A DNA stretch of 64,000 nt from Comamonas testosteroni (GTDB taxonomy: Bacteria; Pseudomonadota; Gammaproteobacteria; Burkholderiales; Burkholderiaceae_C). Shown here one piece after another: positions 8,577 to 16,646 of this stretch. The notes beneath the pieces are model-generated. The model was not told the origin of the DNA. It ran no database searches and was given only the letters and a program-made list of their open reading frames with translations. Numbering within the stretch: the stretch's first letter is position 1; every line of letters begins with the position of its first letter. The DNA is taken from NCBI RefSeq assembly GCF_000761245.1, contig NZ_AWOR01000001.1, positions 496,001 to 560,000 on the forward strand, read 5' to 3'. The translations under genes and the position numbers were made by a program.

Positions 8577-9563
8577 TCAGTAGCGGGGTTCCTGACTCAA
8601 TTCCTCGAACAGCTCGCCATAGATCCGGTAGCGGTTGGCGCTGATGGCGTGGGGGCTGTCCTGCGCTTCGACCTGGGCCATGACGGCGCAGCCAGGCTCA
8701 TGCAGATGGGTGCAGTTGTAGAACTTGCACTGGTCTGCCAGCGCGCCGATGTCGGGCATGCAGGCGGCCAGTTGCGTGGCGGCAATGTGATAGAGGCCGA
8801 ACTCCTGAAATCCAGGCGAGTCGATGATGGCTGTGGTGCGTGCCTCATCCACCCAGTACAAGGTGGTGCTGGTGGTGGTGTGCTTGCCGGTGTTCAGTGC
8901 TTGCGAAATTTCGTTGGTCGCCACCTTGGCATCGGGCAGCAGCAAGTTGATCAAGGTGCTCTTGCCTACGCCCGAAGGGCCGAGAACCAGGGTTGTCTTG
9001 CCTTGCAGCAGGCCGATGATGGCGTCGCGATCCTCGTCGTCCGCATCTTCCAGCGACAGCGGCAGCACCATGTAGTGCGGCGCGGCATCCGCTGCATCGC
9101 GCATGGCCCGGTAGGGCTCCAGCCGTTGCCAAGCGCGCAGGAAGGGCTCTTCCAGGTCCATCTTGTTGAGCGCAATGATGGGTTTGATGTGCGCGGCCTC
9201 GGCTGCGATCAGGGCGCGGGCGAGCTGCACTTCGCTGAATACCGGCTCGGCGGCTATCAGAATCAGAAGCTGGTCCAGGTTGGCTGCAAAGGTCTTGGTG
9301 CGAATGTCATCCTGGCGGTAGAAGACGTTGCGACGCTCTACGATTTTCTCGATCGTGCCCTCATCGCCCTGGCCGGGTGGGGGGGCGAGCCATTGCACAT
9401 GATCGCCCACCACGGCCTGGCTTTTTTTGCCGCGCGGGTGGCAGATGCGGCGCTCGCCGTCCGGGGTCTCGACCACGCAGTGGCGGCCATAGCTGGCGAC
9501 CACCAGGCCTGTCTGGGTGTTGCCTGCTGCTTGGGCGCCTGGGCGCCGTCCTTGTTTTGCCAT
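8577..9563 (-). CDS. rsgA: Ribosome small subunit-dependent GTPase A
   Basis: 328 residues. RsgA is a circularly permuted GTPase that checks late 30S assembly. The permutation is visible: the G4 motif NKMDL comes before the G1 P-loop GPSGVGKST and the G3 region DSPGFQEFGL. An N-terminal OB fold (about 20-85) precedes the G domain, and the C-terminal zinc-binding segment reads CKFYNCTHLHEPGCAV. The start is 5 bases after the stop of the pterin dehydratase gene, implying one transcript with it and the M48 peptidase gene. Confidence 0.97.
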   Translation of the reverse strand: MAKQGRRPGAQAAGNTQTGLVVASYGRHCVVETPDGERRICHPRGKKSQAVVGDHVQWLAPPPGQGDEGTIEKIVERRNVFYRQDDIRTKTFAANLDQLLILIAAEPVFSEVQLARALIAAEAAHIKPIIALNKMDLEEPFLRAWQRLEPYRAMRDAADAAPHYMVLPLSLEDADDEDRDAIIGLLQGKTTLVLGPSGVGKSTLINLLLPDAKVATNEISQALNTGKHTTTSTTLYWVDEARTTAIIDSPGFQEFGLYHIAATQLAACMPDIGALADQCKFYNCTHLHEPGCAVMAQVEAQDSPHAISANRYRIYGELFEELSQEPRY

Positions 9564-9568
9564 AAAGA

Positions 9569-9907
9569 TCAGGCCGGATTCAGCAGTGCTTCGATGCGGC
9601 GTGCGCAGTCGATGTCGGTCTCGGAGATGCCGCCCACATCATGGGTGTTGAGGCTGACCTTGCAGCGGTTGTAGCCGACTTCCAGGTCGGGGTGGTGGTC
9701 CTGCTGATGGGCAATCAGGGCCAGCGCGTTCACAAAGGCCATGGTTTCGTAGAAATTCACGAAACGGAAGGTCTTGACGATGGCCGAGTCGCCGCTCGCC
9801 AGCTTCCAGCCTTGGAGGCTGTCCAGCTGATCGCGCACCTGCTCCGTGCTCAAGGCGCTGCGCTTGAGCTGGGACCAGTCTTTGTGTTGCAGTGTAGGTG
9901 TGCTCAT
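9569..9907 (-). CDS. Pterin-4a-carbinolamine dehydratase
   Basis: 112 residues, the usual size of this enzyme. HQQDHHPDLEVGYNRCKVSL carries the conserved active-site histidines, followed by LNTHDVGGISETDIDCARRI. It regenerates pterin cofactor after aromatic amino acid hydroxylation (PhhB in Pseudomonas). No phenylalanine hydroxylase gene is nearby. It lies in a tight minus-strand cluster between the M48 peptidase (19-base gap) and rsgA (5-base gap). Confidence 0.93.
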   Translation of the reverse strand: MSTPTLQHKDWSQLKRSALSTEQVRDQLDSLQGWKLASGDSAIVKTFRFVNFYETMAFVNALALIAHQQDHHPDLEVGYNRCKVSLNTHDVGGISETDIDCARRIEALLNPA

Positions 9908-9926
9908 GTCTGAAATCGTTGTGGTG

Positions 9927-11228
9927 TTACAAGCTGCCTGCAGGAGCCGGCATGCGCGCCAGGCGATCCACGGCAGGAGGGTGTGAATAGTAAAAGCTCA
10001 CATACCATGGGTCTGGCGTGAGTGTGGAGGCATTGTCCTCGTAAAGCTTGAGCAGTGCCGAAGCCAGCTGTGCACCGTCGGCCTGCTGCATGGCATAGGC
10101 ATCGGCCTCGAACTCGTCGCGGCGCGACATGGCGGACATCAGCGGCGTGACGAAGAAGCTGAAGACCGGCACGGCCAGCATGAACAGCAGCAGGGCCAGC
10201 GCATTGTTTTCGGCAGCCACGTCGATGTTCGGACCCAGCAGCACCGAGACTCCGAGTCCCGTGTAGAACCAGAGTTGCTGACTGAGCCAGCCCAGCAGCG
10301 CAAAGCCCAGCAGCGAGACGCCAAACATCAGGACCATGCGCTTGCTGATGTGCTTGTGCTTGAAGTGGCCCAGCTCGTGAGCCAGCACGGCTTCGACTTC
10401 GCCGGGGCTGAGCTGCCTGAGCAGGGTGTCAAAGAAGACCACGCGCTTGGAATTGCCAAAGCCCGTGAAATAGGCGTTGGCATGTGCCGAGCGGCGGCTT
10501 CCGTCCATCACGAACAGTCCTTTGGCCGCAAAGCCGCAGCGCTCCATCAGCCGGGTCACGCGGCTCTTGAGGCCTTCATCGGCCAGCGGCTCGAACTTGT
10601 TGAACAGCGGCGCAATAAAGCTGGGGAAAATCCACATCAGCAGCAGATTGAAAGCCGTCCAGGCGCCCCAGGCCCAGAGCCACCACAGCGGGCCGGCCCC
10701 GCCCATGAGCCAGAGAATCAGGGCCGCCAGCGGCAGGCCGATGATGGCCGCCACCAGCGTCGACTTGAGCAGGTCGCTCAGCCACAGGCCTGGCGTCATC
10801 TGGTTGAAGCCAAAGCGCTGCTCCAGCCTGAAGGTCTGATAGAGCGACAAAGGCAGCTCGATCAGCGCCGAGATCACGGCAAAGCAGGCAAGCAGCGCCA
10901 GCTGCTGCCACAGGCCGGGGCCCATGGACGCGAGCAGCCAGCGGTTGAGCCAGTCCAGCCCGCCCAGCAGCGTCCAGCACAGCAGCACGGCGGCCGACAG
11001 CGTGATGTCGATCAGCGACACCTTGGCCTTGGCCAGCGTGTAATCGGCCGCCTTCTGGTGGGCGGACAGGCTGATGCGATGGGCGAATGCCGGCGGCACG
11101 GCGCCGCGATGGGTGGCCACATGGCGCACCTGGCGCGAAACAAGCCACACGCGCAGCAGCCATTGCAGGGCCACGGCCGTCGCAAACAGCAGCGAAAGTG
11201 CCAATGTGAAATCTAGTTTGGAAGCCAT
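9927..11228 (-). CDS. M48 family zinc metallopeptidase (Ste24/CAAX type)
   Basis: 433 residues from the ATG at 11228 (MASKLDFTLALSLLF). Six or seven hydrophobic segments make it an integral inner-membrane protein. The zinc site is complete: HELGHFKHKH supplies two His and the catalytic Glu, and FEADAYAM supplies the third ligand. The order of membrane helices and the C-terminal PWYVSFYYSHPPAVDRLARM fit the Ste24-like M48 branch rather than HtpX. It probably does membrane protein quality control. The reading frame stays open upstream through the antisense of orn, but that part is not coding. It is divergent from orn with only 30 bases between the start codons. Confidence 0.9.
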   Translation of the reverse strand: MASKLDFTLALSLLFATAVALQWLLRVWLVSRQVRHVATHRGAVPPAFAHRISLSAHQKAADYTLAKAKVSLIDITLSAAVLLCWTLLGGLDWLNRWLLASMGPGLWQQLALLACFAVISALIELPLSLYQTFRLEQRFGFNQMTPGLWLSDLLKSTLVAAIIGLPLAALILWLMGGAGPLWWLWAWGAWTAFNLLLMWIFPSFIAPLFNKFEPLADEGLKSRVTRLMERCGFAAKGLFVMDGSRRSAHANAYFTGFGNSKRVVFFDTLLRQLSPGEVEAVLAHELGHFKHKHISKRMVLMFGVSLLGFALLGWLSQQLWFYTGLGVSVLLGPNIDVAAENNALALLLFMLAVPVFSFFVTPLMSAMSRRDEFEADAYAMQQADGAQLASALLKLYEDNASTLTPDPWYVSFYYSHPPAVDRLARMPAPAGSL

Positions 11229-11258
11229 GTATTGGCAGTGTAGGCGACAATTTGCGCC

Positions 11259-11867
11259 ATGTCTGAAGCTTCCTGTACGAATTCCGTCAGCGCCGCACCC
11301 GTGGCCGCTACCCCACCGGTTCTGCCCAAATCCGATCTCAATATGGTGTGGCTGGACTGCGAAATGACGGGGCTGAACCCCGACCGCGACCGCATCATCG
11401 AGATTGCCGTGGTGGTCAGCAGCTCCGATCTGCAGATTCGCGTCGAAGGCCCGGTATTTGCCATTCATCAGTCCGACGAGCTGCTGGGCGGCATGGATGC
11501 CTGGAACAAGGGCACGCATGGCAGAAGTGGTCTGATCGACAAGGTCAAGGCCTCGAGCATCAGCGAAGCCGAGGCGGAGGCCGCGCTGATTGCCTTTCTG
11601 GGCAAATACGTGCCCAAGGGCAAGACGCCGCTGTGCGGCAACAGCATTGGCCAGGACAGGCGCTTCATGGAGCGCTACATGCCCAAGCTCAACAATTTCT
11701 TTCACTATCGCAATATCGACGTGAGCACGCTCAAGGAGCTGGCCAAGCGCTGGAAGCCCGAGGCCTATACCTCCTTCAAGAAGGCGCAGCGCCACACGGC
11801 CCTGGCCGATGTGCACGAGTCGATCGACGAGCTGCAGCATTACCGTCAGCAGCTGCTCAGTGTCTGA
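11259..11867 (+). CDS. orn: Oligoribonuclease
   Basis: 202 residues. This is a DEDDh 3'-5' exonuclease that degrades 2-5 nt RNAs, including pGpG from cyclic di-GMP turnover, and is usually essential. It has [22 protein letters not shown] (first Asp and Glu), [33 protein letters not shown] and [15 protein letters not shown] (catalytic His and Asp). The first 28 residues are a variable extension; the ATG at 11343 would give the usual shorter protein. It is divergent from the M48 gene. Confidence 0.97.
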   Translation: MSEASCTNSVSAAPVAATPPVLPKSDLNMVWLDCEMTGLNPDRDRIIEIAVVVSSSDLQIRVEGPVFAIHQSDELLGGMDAWNKGTHGRSGLIDKVKASSISEAEAEAALIAFLGKYVPKGKTPLCGNSIGQDRRFMERYMPKLNNFFHYRNIDVSTLKELAKRWKPEAYTSFKKAQRHTALADVHESIDELQHYRQQLLSV

Positions 11868-11936
11868 TGGCGCGGTGGCGGTATGGTATAGCCCTGCCAC
11901 TTGCGGGAAAACCCGGTGCATGCGACAATGCACTGC

Positions 11937-11960
11937 TTACCCGATCAATGGGTAATTTTT
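11937..11960 (+). terminator. Intrinsic terminator after orn
   Basis: The stem ttaccc / gggtaa with loop gatcaat is followed by TTTTT, 70 bases after the orn stop. The stem is short, so termination may be partial. Confidence 0.55.
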
Positions 11961-12073
11961 GCGCATCTCCATCACACACCGGGTTCTTACTTGCGTGCAA
12001 CGGCCTGCATACAGCCGACACGACAAGCCATAACACCCATCTGCCCCGTTTTGCGAACGGGCCAGTCAAAGTC

Positions 12074-12137
12074 TGACGGTGGATGTTGATAACCAACCGT
12101 CAAAGAAGCGAGCAGCACGCTGACTGCGTCGCTTTTT
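12074..12137 (+). promoter_or_regulatory. Structured leader of the DEAD-box helicase gene
   Basis: Two hairpins lie directly before the helicase gene. The first is tgacggt (12074-12080) with accgtca (12096-12102). The second pairs aagcga-gcag (12106-12115) with ctgc-g-tcgctt (12124-12134) and is followed by further T residues, like an intrinsic terminator, only 13 bases before the ATG. Placement suggests attenuation or autoregulation by the helicase. This is inferred from sequence only. Confidence 0.5.
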
Positions 12138-12150
12138 GCGTGAGCTATTC

Positions 12151-14292
12151 ATGACAGAAAACTCCCTGGAGCAGGGCCAAGTGGCCGCTGCTGATATTGC
12201 TTTGTCTTCGCCTGAAATCGATTCCCGTCTGGACGCCATGCTGGCTGACATGGACGCAGAAGACGCTGCTGCTGAAGAAAACACTGCAGAAGAAATTGCT
12301 GCTGAAGAAGTCCCTAATGGCTTCGTTGAACTGGGCCTGGCACCAGAGCTGGTTCAGGCCGTGGCCGACCTGGGCTACACCCAGCCCACACAAGTGCAGC
12401 AAAAGGCCATTCCTTTGGCCATGGGCGAAGCCGCTGATGCCAGCGGTTTCATCGACCTGATGGTGTCCAGCCAGACCGGCTCGGGCAAGACCGCCGCCTT
12501 CCTGCTGCCCGTGCTGCACACCCTGATTCAGCAACGCGCTCAAGCCGATGCCGAAGCCAAGGCCGAGTTCGAGCGTCTGTGCGCAGAAGCCACCGCCAAG
12601 GGCGAGCCTCTGCCCAAGCGCAACAAGCGCAAGGACCCCACCAACTCCCGCAACTTCAAGGCTGCCGTACCCGGCGCCCTGGTGCTGTGCCCCACGCGTG
12701 AGCTGGCCCAGCAGGTGGCGCATGACGCCATCGAGCTGGTCAAGCACTGCCGCGGCATTCGCATTGCCAACGTGGTGGGTGGCATTCCTTACCAGCTGCA
12801 AATTGCCAAGCTGCAAAACGCTGACCTCGTGGTGGCCACTCCCGGCCGTCTGCTGGATCTGCAGCGTTCCATGCAGATCAAGCTGGACAAGGTTCAGTTC
12901 CTGGTGGTTGACGAAGCTGACCGCATGCTGGATCTGGGCTTCTCCGACGATCTGGCTGAAGTCAATGTGATGACTGCCCAGCGCAAGCAGACCATGATGT
13001 TCAGCGCTACGTTCGCACCTCGCGTGCAACAGCTGGCCATGCGTGTGATGCACGACAACGGCTCCGGCGTGAAGAAGCTGACGATTGATTCGCCTCAGGA
13101 AAAGCACGCCAGCATCAAGCAAGTGCTGTTCTGGGCTGACAACGCTCAGCACAAGCGCAAGATGCTGGACCACTGGCTGCGTGACAGCAGCATCAACCAG
13201 GCCATCGTGTTTGCATCCACACAAGTGGAATGTGACGGCCTGGCTACCGACCTGCAGCAAGACGGCTTCTCCGCCGTGGCCCTGCACGGTGCTCTGAGCC
13301 AGGGTCTGCGCAATCGCCGCCTGATGGCGCTGCGCAACGGTCAGGTCCAGATCCTGGTGGCTACCGATGTGGCTGCTCGCGGTATCGACGTGCCCACCAT
13401 CACCCACGTCTTCAACTACGGCCTGCCCATGAAGGCTGAAGACTACACCCACCGTATCGGTCGTACCGGCCGCGCTGGTCGCGAAGGTACTGCTGTGACG
13501 TTTGCGGAATTCCGTGACCGTCGCCGCGTGTTCGATATCGAAGGCTATACCCGTCAGCAGTTCAAGGCCGAGACCATTCCCGGCATGGAACCCCAGCAGC
13601 GCTTCCCCGCAGCTGGCGAACGTGACGGTCGCCGTGGTGGCGGCGGCGGCGCTGGTGGTCGCGGCGGCTTTGGTGGTCGCCGTGATGGCGACGGCTACGG
13701 CCGCAAGTCCGGCTTCGGCAGCTTCGGCGCCGGCCGTGGCAATGACCGCGGCGGTTTCGGTGGTGATCGTGGCGGTGACCGCTTCGGTGGCGATCGTGCC
13801 GGCTTTGGCGGTGCACCTCGCGGTGATCGCTTTGGCGATCGTGGCGAGCGCGGTGCGGATCGTGGCTTCGGCGGCGGTCGTCCCGGCTTCGGTGGTGGCG
13901 AGCAGCGCCCGGAGCGCAGCTTCGAGCGTCGCGATGACCGCGGCAGCTTCGGCGGCGGCGATCGTGGCGAGCAGCGCGGCGGCGGCTTCCGTGGTGGCGA
14001 ATCGCGCGGCTTCGGCGGCGGTGAATCGCGTGGCAGCAGCTTCGGCGGTGGCCAGCGCCGTGAAGGCGGCGACTTCGGTCGCAAGAGCTTCGGCGGTGGC
14101 CGTGAAGGCGCTCATGCAGGTGCTCCCCGCGAAGGCGGCTTCCGTGGTGGCGAATCGCGCGGCTTCGGCGGCGGCGATCGCCGTCCCGCCTTTGGTCAGA
14201 GTGCCGGCAAGCCTTTCCAGCCCCATGGTGAACGTGGTGGCGAGCGCAGCTTTGAGCGCAAGCCCCGCGCACCGCGTCGCGACGAACGTTGA
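12151..14292 (+). CDS. DEAD-box RNA helicase with long Gly/Arg-rich tail
   Basis: 713 residues. An acidic N-terminus (about 1-55) precedes the helicase core: Q motif region FVELGLAPELVQAVADLGY, motif I SSQTGSGKTAAF, Ia PTRELAQQVA, Ib TPGRLLDL, II VVDEADRML, III FSATF, and VI HRIGRTGRAGR. The segment between motifs I and Ia carries a charged insertion (about 135-170) common in Burkholderiales relatives. From about residue 488 to the end the protein is low-complexity GGFGGDRGG, GERG and FRGGESRGFGGG repeats ending in basic RKPRAPRRDER, an RGG-type RNA-binding disordered region. It probably acts in ribosome assembly or cold-stress RNA remodelling, as RhlE/DeaD proteins do. The ATG at 12151 is chosen; GTG at 12136 is possible. 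Confidence 0.93.
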   Translation: MTENSLEQGQVAAADIALSSPEIDSRLDAMLADMDAEDAAAEENTAEEIAAEEVPNGFVELGLAPELVQAVADLGYTQPTQVQQKAIPLAMGEAADASGFIDLMVSSQTGSGKTAAFLLPVLHTLIQQRAQADAEAKAEFERLCAEATAKGEPLPKRNKRKDPTNSRNFKAAVPGALVLCPTRELAQQVAHDAIELVKHCRGIRIANVVGGIPYQLQIAKLQNADLVVATPGRLLDLQRSMQIKLDKVQFLVVDEADRMLDLGFSDDLAEVNVMTAQRKQTMMFSATFAPRVQQLAMRVMHDNGSGVKKLTIDSPQEKHASIKQVLFWADNAQHKRKMLDHWLRDSSINQAIVFASTQVECDGLATDLQQDGFSAVALHGALSQGLRNRRLMALRNGQVQILVATDVAARGIDVPTITHVFNYGLPMKAEDYTHRIGRTGRAGREGTAVTFAEFRDRRRVFDIEGYTRQQFKAETIPGMEPQQRFPAAGERDGRRGGGGGAGGRGGFGGRRDGDGYGRKSGFGSFGAGRGNDRGGFGGDRGGDRFGGDRAGFGGAPRGDRFGDRGERGADRGFGGGRPGFGGGEQRPERSFERRDDRGSFGGGDRGEQRGGGFRGGESRGFGGGESRGSSFGGGQRREGGDFGRKSFGGGREGAHAGAPREGGFRGGESRGFGGGDRRPAFGQSAGKPFQPHGERGGERSFERKPRAPRRDER

Positions 14293-14322
14293 TCGCTGAT
14301 TCGGGCTGCGGCCCGAAGCATG

Positions 14323-14353
14323 AAAAAAGCCGGCTCTTGAAGCCGGCTTTTTG
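14323..14353 (+). terminator. Intrinsic terminator after the helicase gene
   Basis: The stem aaagccggct / agccggcttt is followed by a T run. The preceding A run also allows termination from the opposite strand. Confidence 0.85.
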
Positions 14354-14388
14354 TTGCCCGAACGGGGCTGGGATCTTGCTTAAAAAGT

Positions 14389-14475
14389 GAGCTGCTAGCG
14401 TATGTCATTCAACGATTTCAGATACTTTTCAATCTGAAATCTATGAATGGCTTGCGGTAGAAGCTCCTTTTTTTA
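14389..14475. repeat. Intergenic palindromic repeat, copy A
   Basis: An outer arm gagctgctagcg pairs imperfectly with cttgcggtagaagctc, and an inner hairpin tttcagat / atctgaaa lies between. T runs on both strands flank it. It sits between the convergent helicase and MFS genes and touches the MFS stop codon. Related copies are at 24084, 34507 and 49929. Confidence 0.7.
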
Positions 14476-15705
14476 ATGCTCAGAGGCATGGCGGCCGATG
14501 TCCGGCCAGTGGTGGTGCAGATAGATCCAGGCGACCAGGCCGATCAGCATCATCAAAATCGAGCCCGTGGCCAGCAGTGGGGCCGAATGCATGACCAGCG
14601 GCGCAATCACGCCGGCCACAAAGCCGTTGGCCACCGAGCCCACCACGGCCTGCAGGGAAGAAGCCAGGCCGCGCCGCGCAGGGTGGATGTCCAGCACCAG
14701 CAGCGTCACCACGGGCACCATCAGCGCCCAGCCGTAGGCGAACAGGCTGATGGGAATCAAGGCCCAGCTCACATGCGCGGGCCAGATCAGATTGGCCACC
14801 AGATTGATGATGGAGGTCACGCACATCACCAGAAAGCCGTGCCGGATCTGGCGCTTGGGCGGGATGCGTCCGGCCAGCCGGCCGCTGGTCCAGCTGCCGG
14901 CCATGATGCCGCCGATGGTGGCGATGAAGAACCAGAAGAACTGCGTGGGCTCAAGCTGCAAGATATCGCCCAGAAAAGCCGGCGCCGACAGCAGATAGAG
15001 AAACATGCCGTTGAACGGAATGCCGCTGGCCAGGGCCAGCAGCAGAAAGCGCGGATCGGTGAGCAAGATGCCATAGCCCTGCATCAGCGGTCTGAACTGG
15101 AAAGGCTGGCGCTTTTGGGGTGGCAGCGATTCGGGCAGAAACTTCATGTTGATGAGCCAGAGCAGCACGCCCACGATGGTCAGAAACCAGAACACGGCCT
15201 GCCAGCTCAGGTGCACGAACAGCCAGCCGCCGATCACGGGCGCCAGCGCCGGTGCCACGCCGAAGAAGATGGTGATCTGCGCCATCACGCCCTGGGCCTG
15301 GGTTGGCGGAAAGATGTCGCGCACGATGGCGCGCGAGACCACGATGCCGGCTCCGGTGGACAGGCCCTGCAGCGTGCGGAAGATCACCAGCTGGGTGATG
15401 TTCTGCGACAGCGCGCAGCCGGCCGAGGCGATGGTGAACATCACCAGTCCCCAGAGGATGACGGGGCGGCGCCCGAAGCTGTCGGCCAGGGCACCATGAA
15501 ACAGGTTCATGAAGGCAAAGCCCAGCAGGTAGGCAGACAGGGTCTGCTGCATTTCTACCGGGGTTGCGCCCAATGCCTTGGCAATGCCCGAGAAGGCGGG
15601 AATATAGGTGTCAACCGAGAACGGGCCCAGCATGCCGAGAATGGCAAGCAGCATGGCCAGAGTCCAGCGCGGTCCGCGCCAGAACGTGGAGAGGTCGTTT
15701 TGCAT
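14473..15705 (-). CDS. Bcr/CflA family multidrug efflux MFS transporter
   Basis: 410 residues from the ATG at 15705 (MQNDLSTFWRGPRWTLAML). Twelve hydrophobic segments are seen. Early SVDTYIPAF and the motif A region LLGFAFMNLFHGALADSFGRRPVI mark the drug:H+ antiporter-1, Bcr/CflA branch, whose members export bicyclomycin, chloramphenicol or sulfonamides; the actual substrate is not known here. The frame is open for another 43 codons upstream without membrane character, so those were left out. The stop lies against an intergenic palindrome that may terminate it. Confidence 0.9.
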   Translation of the reverse strand: MQNDLSTFWRGPRWTLAMLLAILGMLGPFSVDTYIPAFSGIAKALGATPVEMQQTLSAYLLGFAFMNLFHGALADSFGRRPVILWGLVMFTIASAGCALSQNITQLVIFRTLQGLSTGAGIVVSRAIVRDIFPPTQAQGVMAQITIFFGVAPALAPVIGGWLFVHLSWQAVFWFLTIVGVLLWLINMKFLPESLPPQKRQPFQFRPLMQGYGILLTDPRFLLLALASGIPFNGMFLYLLSAPAFLGDILQLEPTQFFWFFIATIGGIMAGSWTSGRLAGRIPPKRQIRHGFLVMCVTSIINLVANLIWPAHVSWALIPISLFAYGWALMVPVVTLLVLDIHPARRGLASSLQAVVGSVANGFVAGVIAPLVMHSAPLLATGSILMMLIGLVAWIYLHHHWPDIGRHASEH

Positions 15706-15823
15706 ATTGAGTCTTGGGTGGGTCGATGCGGCCCGGGGATGTCTGCATGATGCCTGATATGGCGCGGCTGCGATGTCGGCGCCTATGCTTTTGCAGATAC
15801 GGCCGCACCCGGAGGCGGCAAAT

Positions 15824-15856
15824 AAAAAAGCCAAAGTCCCTGAGAACTTTGGCTTT
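15824..15856 (-). terminator. Terminator of the tRNA-Lys array
   Basis: Read on the minus strand, aaagccaaagt / actttggctttt forms a long stem followed by TTTTTT. It lies just past the last tRNA of the array. Confidence 0.8.
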
Positions 15857-15864
15857 TGAGATTT

Positions 15865-15940
15865 TGGTGGGCCCTGAGTGATTCGAACACTCGACCAACG
15901 GATTAAGAGTCCGCTGCTCTACCAACTGAGCTAAGAGCCC
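15865..15940 (-). tRNA. tRNA-Lys (CTT), array copy 6
   Basis: 76 bases with encoded CCA. The acceptor arm GGGCTCT pairs with AGGGCCC, and the anticodon loop CTCTTAA gives anticodon CTT (codon AAG). It is the promoter-distal member of six tandem copies. Confidence 0.97.
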
Positions 15941-15989
15941 GCCGGATAAACCGGAGGATCGATCTGAAGCATCAGACCGAATAAATTTT

Positions 15990-16065
15990 TGGTGGGCCCT
16001 GAGTGATTCGAACACTCGACCAACGGATTAAGAGTCCGCTGCTCTACCAACTGAGCTAAGAGCCC
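15990..16065 (-). tRNA. tRNA-Lys (CTT), array copy 5
   Basis: Identical in sequence to copy 6, with encoded CCA and anticodon CTT. The 49-base spacer before the next copy matches its neighbours, giving a 125-base repeat unit. Confidence 0.97.
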
Positions 16066-16114
16066 GCCGGATAAACCGGAGGATCGATCTGAAGCATCAG
16101 ACCGAATAAATTTT

Positions 16115-16190
16115 TGGTGGGCCCTGAGTGATTCGAACACTCGACCAACGGATTAAGAGTCCGCTGCTCTACCAACTGAGCTAAGAGCCC
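16115..16190 (-). tRNA. tRNA-Lys (CTT), array copy 4
   Basis: Identical to copies 5 and 6 and part of the same 125-base repeat unit. Confidence 0.97.
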
Positions 16191-16239
16191 GCCGGATAAA
16201 CCGGAGGATCGATCTGAAGCATCAGACCGAATAAATTTT

Positions 16240-16315
16240 TGGTGGGCCCTGAGTGATTCGAACACTCGACCAACGGATTAAGAGTCCGCTGCTCTACCAA
16301 CTGAGCTAAGAGCCC
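16240..16315 (-). tRNA. tRNA-Lys (CTT), array copy 3
   Basis: Identical tRNA. The spacer toward copy 4 is of the ccggataaaccgg type; the spacer toward copy 2 is of the other type (ccggagtaaatccgg). Confidence 0.97.
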
Positions 16316-16366
16316 GCCGGAGTAAATCCGGAGGATCAATCTGAAGAATCAGACTGAAGAAATTTT

Positions 16367-16442
16367 TGGTGGGCCCTGAGTGATTCGAACACTCGACCAA
16401 CGGATTAAGAGTCCGCTGCTCTACCAACTGAGCTAAGAGCCC
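16367..16442 (-). tRNA. tRNA-Lys (CTT), array copy 2
   Basis: Identical tRNA, flanked on both sides by the ccggagtaaatccgg-type spacer (51 and 49 bases). Confidence 0.97.
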
Positions 16443-16491
16443 GCCGGAGTAAATCCGGAGGATCAATCTGAAGAATCAGACTGAAGAAATT

Positions 16492-16567
16492 TGGTGGGCC
16501 CTGAGTGATTCGAACACTCGACCAACGGATTAAGAGTCCGCTGCTCTACCAGCTGAGCTAAGAGCCC
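16492..16567 (-). tRNA. tRNA-Lys (CTT), array copy 1 (promoter-proximal)
   Basis: Same tRNA with one D-loop difference (CAGCTGG in place of CAGTTGG). As the first transcribed copy it may be the founder from which the others were duplicated. Confidence 0.97.
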
Positions 16568-16599
16568 CACACAACGCCTGCGCTGCAAGCGAGACCGCA

Positions 16600-16605
16600 A
16601 TTATG
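16600..16605 (-). promoter_or_regulatory. Putative -10 of the tRNA-Lys array promoter
   Basis: CATAAT on the minus strand lies 33 bases before tRNA copy 1. The sequence 17 bases further up (CTGCAA) is a poor -35. A promoter is expected here because the whole array lies downstream. Confidence 0.35.
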
Positions 16606-16646
16606 CGCTAATTCTGGAGCGCTTGCAGGAAAACCCGCGGGTTTTT

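Noticed and set aside
11229..11933. N-terminal extension of the M48 peptidase by about 235 residues
   Set aside because: This stretch is antisense to orn, and the peptidase begins with its first membrane helix at the ATG at 11228.
12145..14226. Open frame of about 690 codons opposite the DEAD-box helicase gene
   Set aside because: Ala/Thr-rich translation mirroring the Gly/Arg repeats; no start context or family similarity.
15865..16567. Regularly spaced direct repeats resembling a CRISPR array
   Set aside because: Each repeat folds as a complete 76-base tRNA with CCA and anticodon CTT, and the spacers are near-identical rather than unique.
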